Both the position numbers and the translations under genes were made by a program. From Chloroflexota bacterium (GTDB lineage: Bacteria > Chloroflexota > Dehalococcoidia > CAUJGQ01), in NCBI GenBank assembly GCA_963170165.1, contig CAUJGQ010000065.1, positions 1-42,246 of the forward strand: a DNA stretch of 42,246 nt, read 5' to 3'. Position 1 is the stretch's first letter. The number at the start of each line of letters is the position of its first letter. Below are positions 23,991-33,832 of this stretch, in pieces. The notes under the pieces were generated by a model. The model had not been told where the DNA came from. It saw only the letters and a list, made by a program, of their open reading frames with translations, and did not search any database.

Positions 23991-24075
23991 GCTACCTCCA
24001 GGGGTCATGTCTCCCATCGAGCATACCCCGCCCGCCCCGATGGCGGCAGGCTGCGCAAGCCAGAGACGTCGATGA

Positions 24076-24083
24076 GGTACAAT
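24076..24083 (+). promoter_or_regulatory. possible -10 element (GGTACAAT)
   Basis: TACAAT lies 43 bases before the sunset-domain gene, at nearly the same distance as similar elements before other genes here. No clear -35 box. Confidence 0.4.
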
Positions 24084-24126
24084 CGGCCTGGTCGCCGGTA
24101 GTTGAGAACGATAGCGGAGGTGGACC

Positions 24127-24534
24127 ATGCGGATTCGCCGGCTGGCAGTTGCGGTCGCCATGGGCGCGATGGGACTGGTCGCGGTGCGTAAGCTCACCGG
24201 CCGTGGCAAGCGCAACGAGGACGACGACATCTGGGACGCATCACCGCCGCCATCAGACGGCCCCCAACCGGCGGCTTTCGCCGGTGGCGCTCCCGCGGCC
24301 ACCGAGGCGCCTGCTCCGGCTGCCACCGAGGCAGCCGTGCCTGATCCCTCCGCGCCCAGCACGGGCAAGATCAAGGGCAATGTCCGCAGTGACGGCGAGA
24401 AGATCTATCACATGCCAGGTGACGCCATGTATGAGCGCACCAAGGCCGAGCAGGAGTTCGACTCAGCGGAGGAGGCCGAGGCGGCGGGCTTCCGGCGGGT
24501 TGGCTCTCCCCGTGCCCAGAGCGACGACGCCTAG
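24127..24534 (+). CDS. sunset domain-containing protein
   Basis: A 135-residue protein. Residues about 3-22 form a hydrophobic N-terminal segment that may anchor it in the membrane, followed by an Ala/Pro-rich disordered region (about 40-80). The C-terminus has the sunset motif: IKGNVRSDGEKIYHMPGD, YERTKAE, and the ending EAEAAGFRRV. This small domain is often attached to nucleases or found alone; its role is unknown. The gene stands alone, with a possible promoter 43 bases upstream. Confidence 0.85.
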   Translation: MRIRRLAVAVAMGAMGLVAVRKLTGRGKRNEDDDIWDASPPPSDGPQPAAFAGGAPAATEAPAPAATEAAVPDPSAPSTGKIKGNVRSDGEKIYHMPGDAMYERTKAEQEFDSAEEAEAAGFRRVGSPRAQSDDA

Positions 24535-24556
24535 CCTCCCAGCAGCTCGGGCAGGG

Positions 24557-25555
24557 CTAGGCAAAGTGGCAGGCAGCGGTCTGGCCGGGACCGACGACGC
24601 GCAGCTCCGGCTCCTCCTGTGTGCACCGATCCGCGGCGATTGGGCAGCGCGGATGGAACCGGCAGCCGGTCGGCGGGTTGAGCGGGCTCGGCACCTCACC
24701 ACGCAGGATGATGCGCTCCCGGCGTAGGTGACGCTGCGGGATGGGCGCTGCCGACAGCAAGGCCTTGGTGTACGGGTGTCTGGGGTCGGTGGTGATCGCT
24801 TTGGTGCTGCCCACTTCGACCATCTTGCCCAGATACATGACCCCGATGCGATCGGAGATGTGCGCCACGACCGCCAGGTTGTGGGCGATGAACAGGTAAG
24901 TTAGACCCTTCTCCTGCTGCAATCCACGGAGCAGATTGAGCACCTGCGCCTGAATCGATACGTCAAGCGCCGACACCGGCTCGTCGCAGACGACCAGCTT
25001 GGGGTTGAGCGCGATGGCGCGGGCGATGCCGATGCGCTGGCGCTGGCCGCCTGAGAACTCGTGCGGGTACCGGTTGACGAAGTAGGCGTTGAGCCCGACC
25101 TGCAACAGCAGCTCACGCACCCGCTCGCGGCGGTCTGGTTCGCCATAGTTGCGCAGCGGCTCCTCAACGATGCCGCCCACTGTCATCCGTGGGTCAAGCG
25201 ACGAATACGGATCCTGGAAGATCATCTGAATCTCGCGGCGGTGCGGGCGCAAGCGGGACGCCGAGAGCGCTGAAAGATCATTGCCGTTGAAATTGATGGT
25301 CCCGGCAGTGGGCTCGTACAGGCGCACAATCGTCTGCGCCAGCGTCGATTTACCACAGCCGGACTCTCCCACCAACCCGAACGTCTCGCCCGGATAGACG
25401 TCAAACGAGACGCCGTCCACCGCCTTGAGAATGGACGCCTTGCGCAGGAAGCCTCCGCCAACCGGGAAGTGCTTCTTCAGGCCCTGAACCCGCAGAATGG
25501 GATCACCGCTCGGCGGAGCCTCTGTCGGGCGCGCATCTCGTGTCTGCTGCGTCAT
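24557..25555 (-). CDS. oligopeptide/dipeptide ABC transporter ATPase (OppF/DppF-like)
   Basis: A 332-residue ABC ATPase. Walker [10 protein letters not shown] (63-71), Q-loop FQDPYSS, signature [13 protein letters not shown] (168-180) and Walker B LVVCDEP (187-193) are intact. The C-terminal extension with [14 protein letters not shown] (a four-cysteine pattern) is specific to peptide/nickel-transporter ATPases. It pairs with the OppD-like gene 37 bases upstream to form the motor of a peptide-type importer. No permease lies next to it; two OppBC sets at 36-42 kb may use it. GGAGG lies six bases before the ATG. Confidence 0.92.
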   Translation of the reverse strand: MTQQTRDARPTEAPPSGDPILRVQGLKKHFPVGGGFLRKASILKAVDGVSFDVYPGETFGLVGESGCGKSTLAQTIVRLYEPTAGTINFNGNDLSALSASRLRPHRREIQMIFQDPYSSLDPRMTVGGIVEEPLRNYGEPDRRERVRELLLQVGLNAYFVNRYPHEFSGGQRQRIGIARAIALNPKLVVCDEPVSALDVSIQAQVLNLLRGLQQEKGLTYLFIAHNLAVVAHISDRIGVMYLGKMVEVGSTKAITTDPRHPYTKALLSAAPIPQRHLRRERIILRGEVPSPLNPPTGCRFHPRCPIAADRCTQEEPELRVVGPGQTAACHFA

Positions 25556-25592
25556 CGTTCACCTCCCCTGCACCGCCACCACCGCTGCGTCG

Positions 25593-26615
<1,023 letters not shown>

Positions 26616-26927
26616 AGTCCACCTCCGCTCCATCACGCCCGTATGTGCGCGGAGTGTCGCAGCACTCCCGGCCGTTGGCAAGCGGCGAATGCGCGCATCC
26701 AACGTTGGGGCTCACCATAGCTTCGGAGCGGCACAGACACAAGTAGCTGCCCGTAAACACCTTTGAACATCGCCGTCGGGATGGCAGGTTCTGCCGGCCA
26801 TTGCCGGTTGGAGGGCGGCCGGCACATGGCTAACAGCCGGTGCATGGCTGCTCGCGTCCGTCAATGTGCTGCTGCCTCTTCCGTCAAACGCATCATTGAG
26901 AAACACTGGTGATGGGGGAAGGCTGGC
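26616..26927. other. 312-base divergent intergenic region
   Basis: This stretch separates the oppD and rlpA-like genes. On the minus strand a weak promoter candidate exists, with TTGTGT (26742-26737), 17 bases, then TATGGT (26719-26714), about 100 bases before oppD. I see no RNA gene, repeat or small ORF with support. Confidence 0.4.
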
Positions 26928-27437
26928 ATGCAAAGGAATACCGGACTGTTTGTCCTGGCCCTTGTGTTCGGGGCGGCAATGCTGGCCGCCTTCGAGCGGC
27001 CACGCCCCGCCCAGACCATCGAATCGCGCCACTCCGCAGTGAGTGTAGCGCCGTGGCAAGGCGCTACCGGAGGCGAAGTGCCGATCGATACCGTGGCGGG
27101 AGCGCGTACCAGTGGCCTGGCGACGTTCTACGCGGATGAATTTGATGGCCGGCTGATGGCCAGTGGCAAACGATTTGATATGACCGACCCCAACGTCGCC
27201 GCCTCAAACCGCTGGCCGCTGGGCACCCGCCTGCTGGTGCGGCGCCTGCCCAACAGTCCCTGGGATGCCCAGCTTGCGCCGGACGACCTCGCCGCTTTCC
27301 GCGCGCGAAGCATCGTCGTCACCGTCGAAGACCGGGGCGCATTCCAGCACGAGCTGGATCTGAGCGCCTCCGCCTTCGCCCAACTCGCCTATCCAGATGA
27401 AGGCGTGATTCACGTCCAGGTTGAGCTGCTGGACTGA
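26928..27437 (+). CDS. RlpA-like double-psi beta-barrel protein
   Basis: A 169-residue secreted protein. The hydrophobic start (residues 6-22) is a signal or anchor. From about 60 it follows the RlpA pattern: GLATFYADEFDGRLMASGKRF, WPLGTRLLVRRL, then VVTVEDRGAFQ and the ending LDLSASAFAQLAY. RlpA proteins bind or cleave denuded glycan strands at the septum. No SPOR domain is present. The catalytic fitness of this copy cannot be judged by eye. Its stop is 30 bases from the convergent acyl-CoA dehydrogenase. Confidence 0.85.
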   Translation: MQRNTGLFVLALVFGAAMLAAFERPRPAQTIESRHSAVSVAPWQGATGGEVPIDTVAGARTSGLATFYADEFDGRLMASGKRFDMTDPNVAASNRWPLGTRLLVRRLPNSPWDAQLAPDDLAAFRARSIVVTVEDRGAFQHELDLSASAFAQLAYPDEGVIHVQVELLD

Positions 27438-27467
27438 GCCCTACGAGATGTCTCGCGGCGTACCGAG

Positions 27468-28649
27468 TCAGCCGCGCGGCAGACCGAGCCCGCGCTGCGC
27501 GATGATGTTGCGCTGAATCTCGCTGGTGCCGCCGGCGATGGTGTAGGACAGCCCCGCCTGATAGGTGCGCTCCAGCCGCCCCTGAAGCGGCGCGCGCCGG
27601 CACTCCGGCTCGAGCTGGCCGGCCATCCCCAAGATGTTAACCGCCGCCGCCCCGAACCGCTGTATCAGTTCGGTACCATACAGCTTCGCCATCGAGGCCT
27701 CGTAGTTTGGCACGATGCCGTTCGTCTGCAGCCAGCCAACGCGATAGCACAGCAGTCGGGCGATCTCGAACTCAATGCGTAGCTCTGCCAGCCGGTTGCG
27801 CAGCTGCCCACCGGACGGCCAGGTTACCCCCGCCTGCCGCTCACGCCGCACCGACCCCACCAGCTCTTCAAACTGGCGGAGCGACCAGATCACCCGTGCG
27901 ATGCCGGTCCGCTCGAAGTCCAGGGTGGTCGTGGCTACATACCAGCCGCGATTTTCCTGGCCGACGAGATTGGCGGCCGGCACCCGCACGCTATCGAAGA
28001 ACACCTGGTTGAAGGCATGCGAGCCCATCAGATTGATCAACGGCGACAGCGTGATGCCGGGTGACTTCATGTCCACGAGGAAGTAGCTGATGCCGCGATG
28101 CTTGGGCGCCTCCTGGTCGGTACGGGCCAGCAGGATCATCCAGTCCGCGTACTGCCCCTCACTGGTCCAGATCTTCTGCCCGTTGATGATGTAGTCATCG
28201 CCCTGGCGCTCCGCCCGCGTCTGGAGGCCGGCGAGGTCGGAACCGGCGCCCGGCTCGCTGAATCCCTGGCACCAGAACACCTCGGAGCGGGCGATCGGTG
28301 GAAGGAAGCGTGCCTTCTGCTCCTCGTTTCCCCAGACCATCAACGTCGGACCGACAAGCTGCGTGCCGAAGCCAAAGCCGAGCGGCGCGCCAGCCCACGC
28401 CATCTCCTCGGCAAAGATCATCTGCTCGATGTGGGAGGCCGCCCGCCCGCCATACTCAACCGGCCACTGCATCGTCAGCCAGCCGCGCTCGCCCAGCTTA
28501 TGCGCGAAATGCTGGCTGTAGGCGAATTCGGCGTCGGTCATCGCCTCCCGATCGTTCTTGACCTGCCAGTCAGCCGGTAGTTGCGCCGCCAAAAAGGCGC
28601 GCAACTCCTCACGGAACGCGTCTTGCTCGGGCGTGAAGGCAAACTGCAT
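27468..28649 (-). CDS. acyl-CoA dehydrogenase family protein
   Basis: A full-length 393-residue acyl-CoA dehydrogenase. The N-terminal helical domain is followed by FSEPGAGSDLAGL and GQKIWTSEGQYADW in the middle beta domain, and by the C-terminal GGTSEIQRNIIAQRGLG. It oxidises an acyl-CoA to the enoyl-CoA with FAD. It is a paralogue of the gene at the window start and shares its terminal motif. A crotonase gene lies next upstream on the same strand with a 92-base gap, so the pair could act in sequence. GGAG precedes the ATG. Confidence 0.93.
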   Translation of the reverse strand: MQFAFTPEQDAFREELRAFLAAQLPADWQVKNDREAMTDAEFAYSQHFAHKLGERGWLTMQWPVEYGGRAASHIEQMIFAEEMAWAGAPLGFGFGTQLVGPTLMVWGNEEQKARFLPPIARSEVFWCQGFSEPGAGSDLAGLQTRAERQGDDYIINGQKIWTSEGQYADWMILLARTDQEAPKHRGISYFLVDMKSPGITLSPLINLMGSHAFNQVFFDSVRVPAANLVGQENRGWYVATTTLDFERTGIARVIWSLRQFEELVGSVRRERQAGVTWPSGGQLRNRLAELRIEFEIARLLCYRVGWLQTNGIVPNYEASMAKLYGTELIQRFGAAAVNILGMAGQLEPECRRAPLQGRLERTYQAGLSYTIAGGTSEIQRNIIAQRGLGLPRG

Positions 28650-28741
28650 GGGTGATGCTCCGTCACCAGTCTGGTGCCATCATCAAGCGACGGCGTGATG
28701 CGGGCAACCAGCCTGGCGCGTTTCCCAGATGCCGGCTGCGC

Positions 28742-29557
28742 TCAGCGACCTTTGAAATTCGGTGTCCGCTTCTCGACAAAGGCCTTCGGCCCTTCGACCG
28801 CATCGTCGGTGGACTGGGCAATCACCATCGCGGTCTGCGCCAGGTCCAGGGCATGGTCCAGGTCCGTTTCTAGCGAGCGATAGACGAGGCGCTTGGCAAG
28901 CTGGATAGCGACACCCGGGCCCTGGGCAAGTTGCGCAGCGTAGGCGCGCGTCTCCTCCATCAGCTTCTCGGCCGGTACCACCCGTGAGACATAGCCCCAC
29001 TCCAGCGCCTGCTGTGCGGTAAACAGTTCGCCCGTCCAGATCAAGTGCAGCGCGCGCGCCAGCCCCACCAGCCGCGGCAGGAAGAACGCGCCCGCATCAC
29101 CGGGGATCAGGCCCATCCGCACGTACGCCATGCCGAAACGCGCGTTGCCGGCGGCGAAGCGCATGTCGGCCATCGAGGCCATATCCATGCCTGCCCCGAC
29201 GGCGGCGCCGTTGACCGCCGCGATGTACGGCTTGTCCAGCAAGGCCAGCGCGCGCGGCACCTTGTGCACGTTGTACCGCAGCGAGTTGCGCCGTTCGGCC
29301 GGACCGGCGGTCGCCGTTCGCAATACACCTTCACCGGCTGCTTCCTGCTGGACATCCATCCCGGCACAGAAGGCCCGGCCGCCGGCGCCGGTCACCACCA
29401 CTGCGCGCACGCGGTCGTCCTCACGCGCCTGCTCGATAGCCCAGGCCCACTCTTCGATCATTCGTGTGGTAAAGGAGTTCATCTTCTCGGGCCGGTTGAG
29501 CGTGATCACTGCCACGCCGTCATCACCGGCCTCATAAAGGATCTCTTGGAGCTCCAT
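28742..29557 (-). CDS. enoyl-CoA hydratase/isomerase (crotonase) family protein
   Basis: A 271-residue crotonase. The oxyanion-hole segments GGRAFCAGMDV and AAVNGAAVGAGMDMA are present. Of the two catalytic glutamates of classical enoyl-CoA hydratase, the first is replaced by Asp125 and the second by Tyr145 (FGMAYVRMG), while Asp154 follows in IPGDAG. It may therefore be an isomerase, hydrolase or another crotonase activity. Start 29557 has AGGAGG eight bases upstream and a TACAAT element before it; the in-frame upstream ORF is not part of the family. Confidence 0.9.
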   Translation of the reverse strand: MELQEILYEAGDDGVAVITLNRPEKMNSFTTRMIEEWAWAIEQAREDDRVRAVVVTGAGGRAFCAGMDVQQEAAGEGVLRTATAGPAERRNSLRYNVHKVPRALALLDKPYIAAVNGAAVGAGMDMASMADMRFAAGNARFGMAYVRMGLIPGDAGAFFLPRLVGLARALHLIWTGELFTAQQALEWGYVSRVVPAEKLMEETRAYAAQLAQGPGVAIQLAKRLVYRSLETDLDHALDLAQTAMVIAQSTDDAVEGPKAFVEKRTPNFKGR

Positions 29558-29581
29558 AGTGTCCTCCTGTGATTCTGCGGG

Positions 29582-29589
29582 ATTGTACC
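29582..29589 (-). promoter_or_regulatory. possible -10 element (GGTACAAT)
   Basis: On the minus strand GGTACAAT lies 24 bases before the crotonase start, leaving a short leader that holds AGGAGG. Confidence 0.4.
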
Positions 29590-29655
29590 ATCGCCCCCAG
29601 ATACGAACAGCGAGCCGCCGCCACAGCAACAGCCGAACGCGGTACCATAGGAGAG

Positions 29656-31101
29656 ATGGACGTTCGCCCGCCCCTTCGTCGCCCGTGGTGGATCGCACTC
29701 ATCGCGGCCCTCGCGTTGCTGCTTGGCGCCTGTGCCGGGTCGTCGGTGCGGCCGGCGACATCCGACGATGCGCATGCTCTCGCCCCGACTACTCCGTCCT
29801 CGCAGCCGGCCGCCGCCAGCGAGGACGCCGCCGCCCTTCCGGCGCTCCCACCGGTGCTCGCCCCGGAGGTCGTGCGTGACGCCTATCGCCAGATCACGGC
29901 ACAGTTGTACCGCGAGGTGTCACCGCGCGAGTTGCTGGTCTCCGCTTGGAAGGCCGTTGGCGATGAGGCGCGCCGGCAGGGTCTGCGCAGCCTGAACCTC
30001 GACTTGTACCAGCGGCATGGCGCCGACGACATCGACGGCTTCTTGCGGGAGTTCGAATCGCTACTAGCCGGGCCGGCCAGGAACCTGGATCACGTCAAGC
30101 TGAGCCAGGCGGCGGTGCGGGGCATGGCCGGTGCGGTTGGTGACTCGCACACCCGCTTTCTCACCCCTGAGCAGGCCGAAAGCCAGCGGCGCGCCGCCGA
30201 GGGACAGCTTGACACGTACAGCGGCATCGGCGTGCGCATCGACCAGGATCCAAGCGGCATCGCCATCGCCGAGGTGTACAGGGGCAGCCCGGCAGAGAAG
30301 GCCGGTTTGCGGCCAGGTGATGTCATCGTTGCGGTTGATGGCGAGACGATTACGTCGCGTGACGTGGGAGAAGTGTCGTCGCGGGTGCGGGGACGCGAGG
30401 GGACAGACGTACGGTTATCGATTCTGCGCGAGGGCGAGCGGCTTGGTGACATCACGGTGGTGCGTGGCCGCGTGGTGCCGCCGACGGCGCCGATCGTCAG
30501 CTCGAACCTGCTCGAAAGCGGAATTGGCTACATCCGCATCCGCTCATTCCCACGCCGGTCCGCTCAGGTTGACGCTGCGCGGGAATTCGACGAGCAGCTT
30601 GCCGCTCTGCTCGCCCAGGGCGCCAGGGGGATTGTGCTCGACCTTCGAGGCAACCCCGGCGGGGATCCATTCACGGCGGTGAGCGTGGCCAGCAACTTCG
30701 TTCCCCAAGGAGTGATCTTCGTCTCCATCAATCGTGAAGGCAAGCGCACTATCTACAACGCCGTCAGCCGCGCCACGGTGTTCACGGGCCCGCTGGCGGT
30801 GCTCACCGACCGGGGCAGCGCATCCGGCGCTGAAGTCGTCGCCTCCGCAATTCAGGAGTACGATGCCGGTCGGGTGATTGGCGGGCGCACCTGTGGTTGC
30901 CTGTCCGTTGGCCGGCCGCTGACGCTGGGTGATGACTCCGGGTTGATTGTCACCGTCGAGCAGGCTGTCACCGGCCGCTTCGAGCGTTCACTGGAAGGGG
31001 TCGGGCTGGCGCCGGATGAGGCGATCCGGGGCGTTGCCTCGCCAACCACTGATCCGGTGAGGGAGCGCGCCGTCACCTACCTGCGCGGGCAGGTGCGCTA
31101 G
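29656..31101 (+). CDS. S41-type protease-like lipoprotein, catalytic Lys replaced
   Basis: A 481-residue envelope protein. The signal peptide ends in LGAC (Cys26 lipobox). After a Pro/Ala-rich stretch come a helical region, a PDZ domain (about 188-272; YSGIGVRIDQD, AEKAGLRPGDVIVAVDGE) and the S41 core (IVLDLRGNPGG at 326-336). The nucleophile Ser390 sits in DRGSASGAE. The lysine expected 25 residues later (in GKG of CtpA) is Cys415 in RTCGCLSVG. So the Ser-Lys dyad is incomplete and the protein may be inactive or use another base. It is directly followed by the TlpA gene, which starts right after its stop. Confidence 0.88.
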   Translation: MDVRPPLRRPWWIALIAALALLLGACAGSSVRPATSDDAHALAPTTPSSQPAAASEDAAALPALPPVLAPEVVRDAYRQITAQLYREVSPRELLVSAWKAVGDEARRQGLRSLNLDLYQRHGADDIDGFLREFESLLAGPARNLDHVKLSQAAVRGMAGAVGDSHTRFLTPEQAESQRRAAEGQLDTYSGIGVRIDQDPSGIAIAEVYRGSPAEKAGLRPGDVIVAVDGETITSRDVGEVSSRVRGREGTDVRLSILREGERLGDITVVRGRVVPPTAPIVSSNLLESGIGYIRIRSFPRRSAQVDAAREFDEQLAALLAQGARGIVLDLRGNPGGDPFTAVSVASNFVPQGVIFVSINREGKRTIYNAVSRATVFTGPLAVLTDRGSASGAEVVASAIQEYDAGRVIGGRTCGCLSVGRPLTLGDDSGLIVTVEQAVTGRFERSLEGVGLAPDEAIRGVASPTTDPVRERAVTYLRGQVR

Positions 31102-31788
31102 GTGAGCGCCGGCACGCCAGAGCCCGCCGGTTCGCCTGCGCCGGCCACCGCGGCCCCGCGCCGTAATCCGTGGTTCCGGTACGGAACACCATTCGCCGGC
31201 ATCGCCGCGGTGACGCTGGTCGTCCTGCTACTCAGCCGCCCGTGGCAGAGCCAATCGAGTGAGCCGCCGGGAAGCGCCGCCCGCCGTGAGGCTGAGCGGT
31301 TGGGAGCGCTCGACCCGCTGTCGCCCAAGCGCGGCCAGCCGGCGCCGGACTTCGCCCTACGATCGCTTGATGGCCAAACCGTGCGGCTTTCCGAGCTGCG
31401 CGGACAGACGGTGCTCGTCAACTTCTGGGCAACGTGGTGCGGGCCGTGCCGGGCGGAGATGCCCGATATCGAAGCCGTGTACCAGCAGCAGAAGGATCTT
31501 CCCGGTGCCGCCGGGTTGATCGTGCTGGCGATCAACGAGGACAACGCTCCGTATGAGCAGGCACGGGAGCTGGCAAAAGACTTCCGCGATGAGCTAGGGC
31601 TGTCGTTCCCGATGCTGATGGATGCGCCGTCCGGCGAAGTGTTCCAGCAGTACCGGCTGCGGGGAATGCCTAACAGCTTCATCATCGACGCCGCGGGCGT
31701 TATCCGCGACATCAAGTACGGGCCCTACGCGCGGGAAGAGCTGCTCAGGAAGCTGGAAGAGGCGCGCAAAACCGCCGCGGGCGGCTAG
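31102..31788 (+). CDS. TlpA/ResA-family thiol-disulfide oxidoreductase
   Basis: A 228-residue membrane-anchored thioredoxin-like protein. A single membrane span at about 29-46 places the domain outside the cell. The active site is NFWATWCGPCRAEM (Cys113, Cys116), with the cis-proline in GMPNSF. These proteins reduce disulfides in the envelope, for example in cytochrome maturation or oxidase CuA insertion; an oxidase operon is in this window. The GTG start immediately follows the stop of the S41 gene, so translation is probably coupled. Confidence 0.9.
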   Translation: MSAGTPEPAGSPAPATAAPRRNPWFRYGTPFAGIAAVTLVVLLLSRPWQSQSSEPPGSAARREAERLGALDPLSPKRGQPAPDFALRSLDGQTVRLSELRGQTVLVNFWATWCGPCRAEMPDIEAVYQQQKDLPGAAGLIVLAINEDNAPYEQARELAKDFRDELGLSFPMLMDAPSGEVFQQYRLRGMPNSFIIDAAGVIRDIKYGPYAREELLRKLEEARKTAAGG

Positions 31789-31802
31789 GCCACGCTCCCC
31801 GC

Positions 31803-32066
31803 TCAGGCCCACTCCGGGTCAACCACACCCTCGGTCTCAATCGCCGTGATCTCCGGCACACGCTCGCGCAGCAGACGCTCGATGCCGAGCTTCATCGTCA
31901 AAGCACTGAGCGGACAGCCGGAGCATGCCCCGGCCATCGCCAGTTTGACCACGTTCTCGGGCGTGATTTCTACCAGCTCAACCGTGCCGCCGTCCATGTT
32001 CAGCGCGGGACGGATCTCATCGAGCGCCGACTCAATGCGCTCAACCATTTGAGGATGCATGACCAT
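31803..32066 (-). CDS. NifU C-terminal-domain iron-sulfur scaffold protein
   Basis: An 87-residue Nfu-type protein. The ACSGCPLS motif (Cys48, Cys51) binds a [4Fe-4S] cluster between two subunits for delivery to other proteins. The helix before it (VERIESALDEIRPALNMDGG) is typical. I chose the ATG at 32066, since GGAGGAGG lies about ten bases before it. The frame remains open to ATG codons at 32120 and 32129, giving up to 21 extra residues without family similarity. It is convergent with the TlpA gene, 14 bases away. Confidence 0.88.
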   Translation of the reverse strand: MVMHPQMVERIESALDEIRPALNMDGGTVELVEITPENVVKLAMAGACSGCPLSALTMKLGIERLLRERVPEITAIETEGVVDPEWA

Positions 32067-32302
32067 CGCCAGCGGGCCTCCTCCCGAGCCGCTCGGGGGA
32101 AAGTTGACTAGATTAGTCATCAATAGCATAGCGCCCGGCGCCGGGACCTGTCAAACAAGCAGCAGCGGGCGACGCTAGTGACAACCGCTGGTAAGCTGGG
32201 GGCACCCTCTCGCTCCGGTGCGTCCCGCTGGGAGCCGCTCGCGCCTGCCATGCATGCAGGGGTTTGCTCCCGGTCCCGCGCTGCCGCGCACGGAGGTTCG
32301 TA

Positions 32303-33547
32303 GTGTTCCGTGAGCAGTGGCGCCGCAACCTCGTTGGCGTGCTGATTGCTGCATTTGTCAGCATTCTCGGCTTCAATCTCGTCTTCCCCTTCTTGCCGCT
32401 GTATATCCAGACTCTAGGCGACTACGACGCCGGTGAGGCAGCCTTCTGGACCGGCATGATCTCGCTGATGACGGGCCTGGCCGGCTCTATCGCGGCGCTG
32501 GTCTGGGGCCAGCTTGCCGACCGGCGGGGCCGCCGGCCGATGCTGATCCGCGCTACAGCCGGGGCGGCGGCCGGTCTGGCGGTGATGGGCATTGCCGGTA
32601 ATCTGTGGCAATTGCTGTTGGGCCGGCTGATGTTCTCGCTGCTGGCCGGCACAGTCCCCGCAGCGAATCCGTTGATCGCCGCCAATACGCCACCACAACA
32701 TCTCAGCTCCGCCATGGGCGCGCTGCAAAGCTCTGTCTACCTCTCGAACACCTTGGGCCCGCTGATCGGCGGTGGTTTGGCGGTGGCGGCCGGCTACCGG
32801 GCGGCGTTCCTGATCACGGCGCTGCTGTACATGCTGTCGGCCATCCCCGTGATCGTGCTGGTGCGTGAGCGGTTCGTGCGTCCGCCGATCACACGCAGCC
32901 TGGGGTCGGCGGTCCGATCCGATTTCGCGCAGGTGCTGCGCGAGCGACCGCTTCTGTTTCCGATCATGGCGAACGTGCTGGCCCTCCTGGGCGCGAACGT
33001 CGCCACCCCTGTGCTGTCGCTGCTGATCGCCGATATCGCCGGCGACCGGCACGCCGAGGCACTGGCTGGTGTGGCGTTCTTCGCGATGGGATTGGCCAGC
33101 GCCGTGGCCGCGGTGTTCGTCGGGCGGCTGGTGGCACGCGCCGGCTACCGGCGGTTGATCGGCCTGTCGGCGCCGATCTCCGTGCTCATCTATCTGGCCC
33201 TGTGGGTGGCGCCGAACCTGCCGGCCCTCATCGCCTTGCTGGCGGCACTGGGCGGCGTCCAGGGCATCCAGGTCCCGGCGCTCAACGCGCTGATCGCCTC
33301 GCGCGCCCCGCGTGAGCGGGCTGGGGCAGTGTTTGGCGCGGTGACCGCGATCAACTCCATCGCCTTCTCGGGCGGGCCCTTTCTTGGCGGGATGCTGGCC
33401 CGCTCACTGGGGCTACGCGCCGTATTCCCGGTAGCGGCACTGCTCCTGCTGGCGATGGCGCTGGTCGCCGGGCGGGCAACCGCCCAGGCAGCTGGTCGAG
33501 CGCCGGTCGAACCGCAACGACAAACGTCTGTCACGGAGGATGTCTAG
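32303..33547 (+). CDS. MFS transporter, drug-efflux type
   Basis: A 414-residue permease of the major facilitator superfamily with twelve predicted membrane helices. WGQLADRRGRRPML is the conserved loop between helices 2 and 3, and FGAVTAINSIAFSGGPFLGG in the second half resembles a multidrug exporter of the DHA1 type. It probably exchanges protons for a small molecule. The substrate is unknown. It starts at a GTG (32303) with GGAGG six bases upstream. The 285 bases after it, up to 33833, hold no gene I can support; a weak stem (GTGCCGCTG with CAGTGGCAC) is present there. Confidence 0.88.
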   Translation: MFREQWRRNLVGVLIAAFVSILGFNLVFPFLPLYIQTLGDYDAGEAAFWTGMISLMTGLAGSIAALVWGQLADRRGRRPMLIRATAGAAAGLAVMGIAGNLWQLLLGRLMFSLLAGTVPAANPLIAANTPPQHLSSAMGALQSSVYLSNTLGPLIGGGLAVAAGYRAAFLITALLYMLSAIPVIVLVRERFVRPPITRSLGSAVRSDFAQVLRERPLLFPIMANVLALLGANVATPVLSLLIADIAGDRHAEALAGVAFFAMGLASAVAAVFVGRLVARAGYRRLIGLSAPISVLIYLALWVAPNLPALIALLAALGGVQGIQVPALNALIASRAPRERAGAVFGAVTAINSIAFSGGPFLGGMLARSLGLRAVFPVAALLLLAMALVAGRATAQAAGRAPVEPQRQTSVTEDV

Positions 33548-33832
33548 CGGCAACGGGGATAACCCGGTGCGCTTGGCCTCTGACCGTTTGCTGCATCAGC
33601 GCCGTGCTCAGCTGACCGGCACGCTCGGGAATTGCCTGTGTCGTGGCTCAGAACGTGCCGCTGCCTGGCGGTTGCGCTTCAGTGGCACCCGCTCCTCACC
33701 TCGGAGGGTCACATTCCGTTCCTCATAGCGGCGGGGCCCGCCGGTTTTGATAGCATATGGTGTGCCAATCCCGCCACGGTCGCAGCCGCTGACCCGCAAC
33801 AGCGCTACCGCATCCGGCGCACGAGGATTACG

